Source: Arsenicicoccus cauae (lineage in GTDB: Bacteria > Actinomycetota > Actinomycetes > Actinomycetales > Dermatophilaceae). Taken from it: a stretch of 64,000 bases of DNA. The stretch spans positions 62,001-126,000 of the forward strand of contig NZ_WLVL01000028.1 of the NCBI RefSeq assembly GCF_009707125.1, given 5' to 3'. The position numbers were made by a program, and so were the translations under genes. Below, in pieces: positions 30,976-38,922 of this stretch (position 1 is the stretch's first letter; the number at the start of each line of letters is the position of its first letter). Below the pieces are notes generated by a model, which saw only the letters and a program-made list of their open reading frames with translations, searched no databases and was not told the origin of the DNA.

Positions 30976-33345
30976 GTGCTCGTCGAGCTCGCCCGCACCG
31001 CCCCCGACACCGGGCTGCGGATCGTCGTGGTCGGCCTGTCCGACGCCGAGGACGACCGCAACGCGCACCGCCTGGCCGAGGCGGGGGCGACCGTCTACCA
31101 GCTCCACGCGGGCCGCTACGACCTCGGCGCGGTGCGGCGGCTGGCGGCGATCGTGCGCCGCGAGCGCGGTGACGTCCTCCACACCCACCTCAAGCACGCA
31201 GACCTCGTGGGCGGCCTCGCCGCACGGCTGGTCGGCGTGCCCGCCGTCTCCACCCTGCACGTCATCGAGTCCGACCCTCGCGGCGCAGCGCACCGTGCCC
31301 GGGTCCGGGCCGCGGTGCTGGCCCGGGCCACGTTGTTCGACCGGGTGGTGGCTCTGTCGGAGGCGCAGCGCGCGTGGTACTCGTCCTTCCACGCCCCCAC
31401 CCCCGTCGTCCTGGTGCCCAACGGGGTCCGCGAGCCCGCGCCACCGTCCCCGACGGGCGCCAGGGCTGCGCTGCGTGCCGAGCTCGGCGTCGACGACCGC
31501 ACCCTCCTCGGCGTCACCGTCTCGCTCATGCGCCCGGAGAAGGGGCACGCCGTCGCCCTGGCCGCCGTGCGCCTCCTGCCCGCCGACCTGCCGTTCGTCC
31601 TCGCCCTGGCCGGCGACGGGCCGCTGCTCGACACCGTCCGGGCCGAGGTGGAGGGCGATCCCCAGCTGCACGAGCGCGTGCGGGTCCTCGGCTACCGCGC
31701 CGACGTGGACGACCTCCTGCGCGCGGCCGACCTCGTCGTCCACCCGAGCCACGAGGACGCCCTGCCCACGTCGCTGATCTCCGCGCTGGCGACCGGCACG
31801 CCCGTCGTGGCGACGCGGGTCGGCGGCATCCCCGACATCGTGGGCGACGACGCGGGGATCCTCGTCCCCCCGGACGACCCCGCCGCCCTCGCCGCCGCCG
31901 TGGCCGACCTCGCCCGCGACCCCGGCCGTCGCGAGGCGTGCGGCCTGGCCGGGCGCGCCCGCTACGACAGCACCTTCGCGGCGCCGGTCTGGGTCTCGCG
32001 CCTGCGCACGCTCTACGACCAGCTGCTCACGCCGCCCGCGGAGCCGCTGCACGACGGCCCCGTGTCCTCCGTCGCCCTGGTCAGCGCCGTGGCGCCATAC
32101 CCCTCGGACAGCGGCAAGGCGATGGTCATCGCCGGGTTCCTGCGGCACCTGCGCTCCCGGCTGCCGCACCACCAGATCCACTACCTCCACGTCGGGCCGC
32201 CGCTGCGGCGCACCGCGGAGTTCGAGGGGGTGCAGGTGCACGAGATGGGCCAGCCGAGCCGCACGGGCCAGCTCGTCGGCCTCGTGCGTGGCGTGCTCCT
32301 GCGACGGCAGAGCCTGCAGGAGGCCTTCCTCGGCAGCCCGCGCGTCGCCGCCACCGTCCAGCAGACCCTCGCCGACCTCGACCCCGACCTGGAGATCATC
32401 GACACCGTCCGCATGGAGCAGCATGTCGCGGGCCGCAGGTTCCGCGGCCGGCGGGTGCTCTACCTCGACGACCTGTTCAGCGTGCGCTACACGCGGATGC
32501 TGGAGGTCCTGCAGGACGAGCGGATCGACGCGGACTTCGACCCCCTGGGGCAGTTCTCGCACAATGTGCCCGCCCAGCTGCACTGGCTCACGCGGGCGCC
32601 CCTCACGCGCCGAGCGCTGCTGCGCTTCGAGCGGGGCCGGGTCGCCCGCTCCGAGCGGCGGGCCGCGCGCACCAACCCCACCTCGGTCCTGCTCAACGCC
32701 GAGGAGGCCCACCACCTGCGGGAGGAGACCGGCGCGGCGGTCGTGGCCGTCCCGCCGTCGATCCCCGGCCTCAGCCGGTCGGCCCACCAGCCCGACCGTT
32801 GGGACGGCCGACCCGAGTTCGCCTTCGTGGGGCTGCTGTCGCTCGCGCACAACCACGACGGCCTCGGCTGGTTCCTCCGGGAGGGGATGGACGAGCTGCT
32901 CGCCCTGCAGCCCGACGCCCGCCTGCACGTCATCGGTCGGGACGCGGACGAGTCCCTGCTCGCCGACGCGGCCCGCCACGGCGACCAGGTCGTGGTTCAC
33001 GGCTTCGTCCCGGACCTCGACGAGGCGCTGTCCCGCATGTGCGCCCTGGTCAACCCCCTGCGCTTCGGGTCCGGGATCAAGATCAAGACGCTCGACGCCC
33101 TCGCCCGCGGCCTCCCGGTGGTCAGCACCCCGGTGGCCGCCGAGGGCATCGCCACGCACAGCCGCCCCGGCCTCATCGTGGTCCCGGACGTCGTCGAGGC
33201 GGCGCGGGCGCTCGCCGCGCTGGTCGACCCGATCGTCCGCGAGCGCCAGACGCAGGGCGCGCAGGCCCTCTACGCGCAGCGGTTCGCCGACCAGGTGGTG
33301 GCCGCGGCCTACGACGAGGTGTTCGGCACGGCGCGGGAGGACTGA
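30976..33345 (+). CDS. Fusion of two glycosyltransferases (frameshifted at its 5' end)
   Basis: 789 aa of open frame from GTG 30976, which lies inside the missing GGAEN motif. The first half (to about residue 355) is a GT4 enzyme: PNGVREP, LMRPEKGHAVAL, HPSHEDALPTSLISALATG, GILVPPDDPAAL. The second half (about 370-785) is another GT-B protein: APYPSDSGKAMVIAGFL, LSLAHNHDGLGWFL, VNPLRFGSGIKIKTLDALARG. If translated only from 30976, about 26 N-terminal residues including the first strand and acceptor loop are lost, so the first domain may be inactive. It is the last plus-strand gene of the locus and overlaps the converging gene by 37 bases. Confidence 0.85.
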   Translation: MLVELARTAPDTGLRIVVVGLSDAEDDRNAHRLAEAGATVYQLHAGRYDLGAVRRLAAIVRRERGDVLHTHLKHADLVGGLAARLVGVPAVSTLHVIESDPRGAAHRARVRAAVLARATLFDRVVALSEAQRAWYSSFHAPTPVVLVPNGVREPAPPSPTGARAALRAELGVDDRTLLGVTVSLMRPEKGHAVALAAVRLLPADLPFVLALAGDGPLLDTVRAEVEGDPQLHERVRVLGYRADVDDLLRAADLVVHPSHEDALPTSLISALATGTPVVATRVGGIPDIVGDDAGILVPPDDPAALAAAVADLARDPGRREACGLAGRARYDSTFAAPVWVSRLRTLYDQLLTPPAEPLHDGPVSSVALVSAVAPYPSDSGKAMVIAGFLRHLRSRLPHHQIHYLHVGPPLRRTAEFEGVQVHEMGQPSRTGQLVGLVRGVLLRRQSLQEAFLGSPRVAATVQQTLADLDPDLEIIDTVRMEQHVAGRRFRGRRVLYLDDLFSVRYTRMLEVLQDERIDADFDPLGQFSHNVPAQLHWLTRAPLTRRALLRFERGRVARSERRAARTNPTSVLLNAEEAHHLREETGAAVVAVPPSIPGLSRSAHQPDRWDGRPEFAFVGLLSLAHNHDGLGWFLREGMDELLALQPDARLHVIGRDADESLLADAARHGDQVVVHGFVPDLDEALSRMCALVNPLRFGSGIKIKTLDALARGLPVVSTPVAAEGIATHSRPGLIVVPDVVEAARALAALVDPIVRERQTQGAQALYAQRFADQVVAAAYDEVFGTARED

Positions 33346-34376
33346 CCGCGACGGGCCCGGGCCCGCTCGAGCGCCCGGTCCACCTGCTCCAGCAGGGCCT
33401 GCACGTGGCCCTCCGGGGAGTATGCCGACCGCGCCGTCGCACGAGCGGCCTGCCGCACGGCCGCGACCTCGGCGGCGTGCGCGGGGTCGAGGCACCACCG
33501 CAACGTCTCGCCGAGGGCCGCCGCGTCCCCGGCCGGCACGACGAACCCGGTGACGCCCTGCTCGACGTGCTCGCGCACCCCCAGCGTGTCGGTGACCACG
33601 GTGAGCTTGCCGAGGGCCATCGCGTCGAGCAGCACCATGATCCCGGGGGCGCAGTCGTCCCGGTGCTCCAGCGCCACGACGACGACGCAGGCGCGGCGCA
33701 GGTCACGCCGGAACGCCGCGGGGTCCACCTCGGTGCGCACGTGCAGGTTGGCCGGGACGGGGACGTCGGCGGGCAGCCCGCCGGGGACGGTGGCGATGAC
33801 CACCTCGGTGCCCGCGGGCAGGTCGGCGGCACAGCCCAGCAGGGGGCGGTAGTCGCGCGCCGTGCGCCCTCCGCTGAACACGGGCCCGTCGTGGCGGATC
33901 TCCCGCTCGCCGCCCGCGCTGCCCGCGCTGCCCGCGGTGCCCGAGGTTCCGGCGGCGACGTCGTCCGGAGTCAGGCCGTGGTGCCACGGGACGTTCACCA
34001 CCCGGTCGCCGTCAACGCGGTGCACCCGGTGGAACTGGTCGCGACCCTCCCGGGTGAGGGCCACGAAGGTCGTGCGCGGACCGGCCATGGCCCGCACCCC
34101 GGCGCGGGTGGCCAGCGCGACGGGAAGTCCCGGGCCGAGCTTCCAGGAGCAGTCGACGACCAGCACCTCCGGTCCTCGCCGGGTGCGCGCGAGCAGCGCG
34201 GTGGCGAGCTTGTCGACGCGGCTGGTGCCGTCGAGCACCAGCACCTCGCTCGACCGGGCCGCGGCGAGGACGCGGCGCAAACGGGTCAGGTCACCGGGAC
34301 GATCCTCGGTGAGGCACCTCGTCCGCTCGACCCAGCGGGACCGCAGCCGGTAGGCCATCGTCGTGCTCGTGGTCAC
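33309..34376 (-). CDS. GT-B glycosyltransferase-like protein, converging on the operon
   Basis: 355 aa from GTG 34376 (ATG 34358 possible). VLVVDCSWKLGPGLPVALATRAG is the N-terminal domain. VFSGGRTARDYRPLLG and EHRDDCAPGIMVLLDAMALG (an E-x7-E-like loop) followed by GVTGFVVPAGDAAAL form the donor-binding half. A GTAGSAGSAGG spacer lies at about 200-210. It probably belongs functionally to the exopolysaccharide locus although transcribed oppositely; its 3' end overlaps the upstream gene by 37 bases in antisense, which may create mutual interference. Confidence 0.8.
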   Translation of the reverse strand: MTTSTTMAYRLRSRWVERTRCLTEDRPGDLTRLRRVLAAARSSEVLVLDGTSRVDKLATALLARTRRGPEVLVVDCSWKLGPGLPVALATRAGVRAMAGPRTTFVALTREGRDQFHRVHRVDGDRVVNVPWHHGLTPDDVAAGTSGTAGSAGSAGGEREIRHDGPVFSGGRTARDYRPLLGCAADLPAGTEVVIATVPGGLPADVPVPANLHVRTEVDPAAFRRDLRRACVVVVALEHRDDCAPGIMVLLDAMALGKLTVVTDTLGVREHVEQGVTGFVVPAGDAAALGETLRWCLDPAHAAEVAAVRQAARATARSAYSPEGHVQALLEQVDRALERARARRGQSSRAVPNTSS

Positions 34377-34545
34377 GCCCCGAGTCTGCGCGCGCGCACG
34401 ACCTGGCGCCGGCGTTTCCCCAGGAATGCCCCCTCCCCGACACCGTGAGGGTCTCGTCCAAGGATGTCCCAGGATGCCCAAGGATGGTGCAGGGAACCCT
34501 CACGATCCTGGCCGGGGCGGGCAAGGTGGGGGCCGGCCGGCATAC
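34377..34545. other. Intergenic region with interrupted inverted repeat and GGATG repeats
   Basis: CGTGAGGGT (34444-34452) and ACCCTCACG (34496-34504) form a 9-bp inverted repeat around three close copies of CCAAGGATG-like words (34458-34486). It lies between the start of one minus-strand gene and the end of the pucR gene, so it may be the pucR terminator or a control site. One GTATGCCG copy (minus strand) overlaps 34538-34545, just past the pucR stop. Confidence 0.4.
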
Positions 34546-35748
34546 CTAGCGGTGGCCGGCCCGCAGCACCAGGAGCAGCTCGAAGCGGATCTCCGGGTCG
34601 TCCAGGGCGGGACCGAAGGCCTCCCGCAGCTGGGTCACCCGGTAGCCCACCGTCTGCGGGTGGATCGACAGGGCGTCGGCCACCGGCTGCCGCTGCCCCC
34701 AGTGGACGAGCCAGTGCAGCAGCGTCTCGGCCAGACGCTCGCGGGTGGCGGGGGCGAACGCATCCAGGGGCGCGAGCCGGACCCGCGCCAGGTCGGCGAC
34801 CACGGCCGGCTCGGCGTGCAGCGCGAGCTGCGCAAGGTAGTCACCGACGAAGACGATGTCCGGACGCTCCGGCGCCACCGCGGACCGTGTGGCGGCCTGC
34901 TCGAGGCGGGCGATCGTCAGCACGGTGAGGCGCAACGACTCGGGCGCCTCGTTCCACGGACGGGTCGGCCCCACCACGGCGCCCCGTCCTCGCAGCGCCC
35001 GCTCCAGGTCGCGTCGGGCACGCTCGGTCGTGGGCGCCGGGACGAGTGCCACGACGTCGTCCTCCCGCTCGACCACCAGCGCGCCGCGGCCGAGGGCGAG
35101 ACGCAGCCCCTGGGCCTGCTCGCGGCGCAGGGCCACCACCGCCAGCATCGGCGGGAGCGCCCAGCCCGCCGCGAGCGCCGCCTGGTCGATGCCGGCCGAC
35201 GAGGCCCGCCCGTGCAGGATGAGCAGGGCGAGCTCGGTGCGGCGCCGCTCCACCTCGCCGAGCTGCTCGTTCTGCTCGTCGGCGTAGCCCTCGACCGAGG
35301 CGGCAGACAGCTCGTCGATGTACGCGAAGATCGACTCGCCGAGGGGCACGATCACGTCGGGCGCGACACCGGCCTGGACGGCGATCTGGGCCGCGGTGCG
35401 GAAGGTCACGCGGGCGCCGGAGCGATAGGCCGCGAGCAGCGACCCCAGCTGGCGTCCCGACCGGAACTCGCCGCGGCCCAGCCCGGCATACACCCGTCTG
35501 GAGTCCGGCTCGAGGGCCGGCCGGTCCGACCCCGGCAGGTCGAGGAACCGGTCGAGGGCGATGGCGACGCCCTGGTGCAGCCCCTGCCCGAAGCGGCCCT
35601 CCATGGGGCGGGCGTAGTCCGGCACGTCACGCGGGACGGCCTTGATGATGTGGTCGACGATCTCGTCGACGCGGGGGCGCAGGAGGTCCGAGATTTCAGC
35701 GGGCAACGACAACCATGGGGGCGCCTCGGCGCGGCTCTGGGGAGTCAT
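34546..35748 (-). CDS. PucR-family transcriptional regulator
   Basis: 400 aa. The C-terminal PucR helix-turn-helix is clear: ETLLHWLVHWGQRQPVADALSIHPQTV then GYRVTQLREAFG, within the last 70 residues. The N-terminal half, with RSGARVTFRTAAQIAVQAGV, resembles the sensory part of CdaR-like actinobacterial regulators. It is divergent from the ferredoxin reductase/desaturase pair with 93 bases between starts, so it is the first candidate to control fatty-acid desaturation. ATG 35748 (MTPQSRAEAP) fits a short leader after TAGAAT. Confidence 0.85.
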   Translation of the reverse strand: MTPQSRAEAPPWLSLPAEISDLLRPRVDEIVDHIIKAVPRDVPDYARPMEGRFGQGLHQGVAIALDRFLDLPGSDRPALEPDSRRVYAGLGRGEFRSGRQLGSLLAAYRSGARVTFRTAAQIAVQAGVAPDVIVPLGESIFAYIDELSAASVEGYADEQNEQLGEVERRRTELALLILHGRASSAGIDQAALAAGWALPPMLAVVALRREQAQGLRLALGRGALVVEREDDVVALVPAPTTERARRDLERALRGRGAVVGPTRPWNEAPESLRLTVLTIARLEQAATRSAVAPERPDIVFVGDYLAQLALHAEPAVVADLARVRLAPLDAFAPATRERLAETLLHWLVHWGQRQPVADALSIHPQTVGYRVTQLREAFGPALDDPEIRFELLLVLRAGHR

Positions 35749-35756
35749 GGGACGGG

Positions 35757-35762
35757 ATTCTA
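35757..35762 (-). promoter_or_regulatory. -10 element of the pucR-type gene
   Basis: On the minus strand TAGAAT (35757-35762) lies eight bases before ATG 35748, suggesting a leaderless or nearly leaderless transcript. Upstream, GATAG...CTATC forms a small dyad (about 35759-35778) that could be an autoregulatory site. Confidence 0.4.
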
Positions 35763-35841
35763 TCGCCGCGTGATAGTCCACCCGCAAGAATCAGGCGCCT
35801 GCCGACGAGTATCCGGGGCCTGTGGTGGGAAATACTGGACT

Positions 35842-36930
35842 ATGCCGTCCATGCGTCCGCTCGATCGCCTGGCCAAGGCCGTCAGCCCCGTGCTGTCGCC
35901 CCTCGCCAAGCCGTTGACGACACCGCTCACCCCCCAGGACTTCCTGTCCTTGATCAACCCCCTGTCGTCGGCCCGCCAGCTCCGCGGGGTCGTCACGTCC
36001 GTCGTCCCCGAGACCACCGACACGGCGACCATCCACTTCCGTCCCGGTCACGGCTGGGACCCCCACATGGCCGGGCAGTGGGCCCGTGTCGGGGTCGAGA
36101 TCGACGGGGTTCGCCACTGGCGGTCCTACTCCCTGACCACCGCGGCCGGCGAGGACCCGGCCATCACGGTCCACGCCGAGGGCCTCGTCTCGGACTCGCT
36201 GGTCCAGCGCACCCGCCCCGGCGACGTGCTGCACCTGGACGTCCCGCAGGGCGACTTCGTGCTCCCCGAGCACCCGCGCCCCCTGCTCATGCTCACCGCC
36301 GGCAGCGGCCTGACCCCGGTCATGTCGATGATCCGCACCCTGGTCGGCCGCCGCGACGACGCCGACGTCGTGCTCGTCCACAGCTCCCGCAGCGCCGAGG
36401 ACGCGCTGTTCGCCGAGGAGCTGGCCGAGCTGTCGACCGCTCACCCCGGCCTGCGGGTGGTCCACTGGTACTCCGGCGAGCGCGGTCGCATCGACCTCAC
36501 CTCGACCGACACGCTCGACGAGCTGTGCCCCGACTGGCCCTCGCGTGCGGCATACGCCTGCGGCCCGCCCGAGATGCTCGACGCGGCCGAGCGCCTGTGG
36601 CACGACGCGGACGCCAGGCACTCTCTGGTCATCGAGCGGTTCGCCCCCGTCGTCCTCGACGGCCAGGGCGGGGAGGGCGGTGTCGTGACCTTCCTGCGCT
36701 CCGACCGGGAGATCGAGGTCGACGGCAGCACGACGCTGCTCGAGGCCGCCGAGTCGGCCGGAGTCATGATGCCCAGCGGCTGCCGCATGGGCATCTGCCA
36801 CACCTGTCTCACCCCGTTGCGGGCCGGCAAGGTGCGCGACCTGCGCACCGGCGAGGTCCACGGCGACGAGGGACAATCCATCCAGACCTGTGTCTCCGCA
36901 GCCGCGGGGCCCTGCCATCTCGAGATCTGA
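35842..36930 (+). CDS. Ferredoxin reductase with FAD, NAD and [2Fe-2S] domains
   Basis: 362 aa. It is an electron-transfer protein of the Rv3230c type. Residues ~40-145 form the FAD domain (HWRSYSLTTA, RxYS motif). ~145-260 form the NAD(P)H domain (LTAGSGLTPVMSMIRTL, AYACGPPEMLDAAE). The C-terminal plant-type ferredoxin has GCRMGICHTCL and a distal TCVS, the CX4CX2C...C cluster set. It is ten bases upstream of the desaturase gene and should deliver NADPH electrons to it, as Rv3230c does for DesA3 in mycobacteria. ATG 35842 or 35851 may be the start. Confidence 0.92.
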   Translation: MPSMRPLDRLAKAVSPVLSPLAKPLTTPLTPQDFLSLINPLSSARQLRGVVTSVVPETTDTATIHFRPGHGWDPHMAGQWARVGVEIDGVRHWRSYSLTTAAGEDPAITVHAEGLVSDSLVQRTRPGDVLHLDVPQGDFVLPEHPRPLLMLTAGSGLTPVMSMIRTLVGRRDDADVVLVHSSRSAEDALFAEELAELSTAHPGLRVVHWYSGERGRIDLTSTDTLDELCPDWPSRAAYACGPPEMLDAAERLWHDADARHSLVIERFAPVVLDGQGGEGGVVTFLRSDREIEVDGSTTLLEAAESAGVMMPSGCRMGICHTCLTPLRAGKVRDLRTGEVHGDEGQSIQTCVSAAAGPCHLEI

Positions 36931-36940
36931 GGAGGCTCAG

Positions 36941-38128
36941 ATGACCACCACGGCCGAGCGGCCCACCGCCACGACCACCGGCGGCGCCACCCCCACCCGC
37001 GAGCAGCTGCCCGCGATCCCCACGCGCAACCCCGGCCTCGCCGACAGCGGACGCCCCGTGCGCCGCCCCGACCACGCCCAGCACCTGACCGACGAGCAGG
37101 TCGCCGAGCTCGGGCGCGAGCTCGACCAGATCCGCGCCGATGTCGTCGCCTCGCGAGGGGCCGCCGACGCGGCATACATCCGTCGGATCATCCGCGTGCA
37201 GCGCAGCCTCGAGCTCGCCGGCCGCGCCACGCTGGTGCTCGCCGGCAAGCGCAAGTCCGCCTGGGTCGCCGGTGTGGGCCTCATGTCCGTCGCCAAGATC
37301 CTGGAGAACATGGAGATAGGCCACAACGTCATCCACGGCCAGTGGGACTGGATGCGCGACCCGGACATCCACTCCTCCACGTGGGAGTGGGACTTCGTGG
37401 CTCCGGCCAAGGGCTGGAAGCACACCCACAACGACTTGCACCACACGTGGACCAACGTCGTGGGCAAGGACAACGACGTGGGCTACAACCTGCTTCGCAT
37501 CAGCGCCGACCAGCCGTGGAAGCCGCACAACGTGCTCAACCCGGTCTACAACATGGTGCTCGCGCCGTTCTTCGAGTGGGGCATCGCGTTCTACGACCTC
37601 GAGCTCGTCGACGTCCAGGAGGGGCGCAAGTCCCGCGAGGCGCTCAACGCCGACCTCAAGGCCCTCGGCGTCAAGGCGGTCAAGCAGGCCGGCAAGGACT
37701 ACGTCGCCACGCCGGCGCTCGCGTCGCTGACCGGCTCGGGCAAGGCGGCCCTCGCGGGCACCTTCGCCGCCAACTGCGTCCGCAACCTGTGGGCCCACAC
37801 CGTGATCTTCTGCGGGCACTTCCCCGACGGTGTCGAGTTCTTCACCGAGGAGATGATCGAGGGCGAGACCCGTGGCGACTGGTACATCCGCCAGATGATC
37901 GGCTCCTGCAACATCTCCGGCAGCAAGCTGATGCACCTGATGACCGGCAACCTGTCGCACCAGATCGAGCACCACCTGTTCCCGGACCTGCCGAGCAACC
38001 GGTATGCCGAGATCGCGGTGCGGGTGCGGGAGGTCTGCGACCGCTACGGCCTGCCCTACGTCACGGGCCCGCTGCACCGGCAGATCGGGCAGACCTGGCG
38101 CACCATCTTCCGCATGGCCCTGCCCTGA
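36941..38128 (+). CDS. Membrane acyl-CoA/fatty acid desaturase (DesA3-like)
   Basis: 395 aa. It introduces a double bond into a fatty acyl chain at the membrane using a di-iron centre. Three histidine boxes are complete: GHNVIHGQW (HxxxH, near 130), HTHNDLHHTW (HxxHH type, near 165), and HQIEHHLFPDLP (near 345). The N-terminal ~60 residues are Thr/Pro-rich. ATG 36941 follows GAGGAGGCTCAG, a strong ribosome site. With the preceding reductase it forms the two-component Delta9-type desaturase system known from mycobacteria; position specificity here is inferred. Confidence 0.93.
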   Translation: MTTTAERPTATTTGGATPTREQLPAIPTRNPGLADSGRPVRRPDHAQHLTDEQVAELGRELDQIRADVVASRGAADAAYIRRIIRVQRSLELAGRATLVLAGKRKSAWVAGVGLMSVAKILENMEIGHNVIHGQWDWMRDPDIHSSTWEWDFVAPAKGWKHTHNDLHHTWTNVVGKDNDVGYNLLRISADQPWKPHNVLNPVYNMVLAPFFEWGIAFYDLELVDVQEGRKSREALNADLKALGVKAVKQAGKDYVATPALASLTGSGKAALAGTFAANCVRNLWAHTVIFCGHFPDGVEFFTEEMIEGETRGDWYIRQMIGSCNISGSKLMHLMTGNLSHQIEHHLFPDLPSNRYAEIAVRVREVCDRYGLPYVTGPLHRQIGQTWRTIFRMALP

Positions 38129-38244
38129 CCCGCCGGGGGTAGGGGCATGAGCCGGGCTTCGTTCGCCAGGCTGATGATCCTGCCCCCGGTAGGGGCATGA
38201 GCCGGGCTTCGTTCGCCAGGCTGATGATCCCGCCCCCGGTAGGT
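38129..38244. repeat. 50-bp tandem repeat array F
   Basis: Slightly more than two units (GGGGCATGAGCCGGGCTTCG occurs twice, 50 bases apart) begin at the base after the desaturase stop (38126-38128). They end in CCCCCGGTAGGT directly at the stop codon of the converging response-regulator gene (38245-38247). The geometry is as in arrays B and D. No further copy was seen from here to the window end. Confidence 0.9.
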
Positions 38245-38922
38245 CTAGAGGAGGTGGCGGTTCATCGCCCAGGCGGTGAGCTCGTGGCGGCTCGACAGCT
38301 GCAGCTTGCGCAGCACGCTCGACACGTGCGTCTCGACGGTCTTGACGGAGATGAACAGCTCCTTGGCCACCTCCTTGTACTGATAGCCGCGCGCGATGAG
38401 CCGCATCACCTCGCGCTCGCGCGCCGACAGTCGGTCGAGCTCCTCGTCGACCTCCGCGATCTCTCCAGCGGCCGCACCGAACGCGTCAAGCACGAACCCC
38501 GCCAGCCGGGGGCTGAACACCGCGTCGCCTTCGGCGACCCGGCGGATGGCGGTGACCAGGTCGTTGCCGCTGATCGTCTTGGTGACATAGCCCCGGGCCC
38601 CGGCGCGAATGACGGAGATGACGTCCTCGGCGGCGTCGCTGACCGACAGTGCGAGGAAGCGGACGGGCGTGCCCGCCTCCGTAGTGCACCCGGCACACCC
38701 GAGGATCACGTCGGTGCCGCCGCGCCCGTCACCGCCGGGCAGGTGCACGTCCAGGAGCACGACGTCGGGGCGCTCGGCCTTGATGACGGCGACGGCCGAC
38801 TCCACGTCGCAGGCCTCCCCCACCACCGGCAGCGAGGTGTCCAGCTCGGTGCGCACACCCGCCCGGAACATCGTGTGGTCGTCCACGAGGACGAGACGGA
38901 TCGGGGTCGTCGGGGGAAGCAT
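38245..38922 (-). CDS. NarL/LuxR-family response regulator
   Basis: 225 aa. The receiver domain has LVDDH (acid pair), VVLLDVHLPG with the phosphoacceptor Asp near residue 58, and a lysine in YVTKTI. A C-terminal LuxR HTH, LSAREREVMRLIARGYQYKE then ISVKTVETHVSSVLRKL, occupies the last 65 residues. The receiver carries an insertion with two cysteines (LGCAGCTTEAG), uncommon for NarL types. It overlaps the kinase gene by ATGA, so the two are a cognate pair. Confidence 0.93.
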   Translation of the reverse strand: MLPPTTPIRLVLVDDHTMFRAGVRTELDTSLPVVGEACDVESAVAVIKAERPDVVLLDVHLPGGDGRGGTDVILGCAGCTTEAGTPVRFLALSVSDAAEDVISVIRAGARGYVTKTISGNDLVTAIRRVAEGDAVFSPRLAGFVLDAFGAAAGEIAEVDEELDRLSAREREVMRLIARGYQYKEVAKELFISVKTVETHVSSVLRKLQLSSRHELTAWAMNRHLL

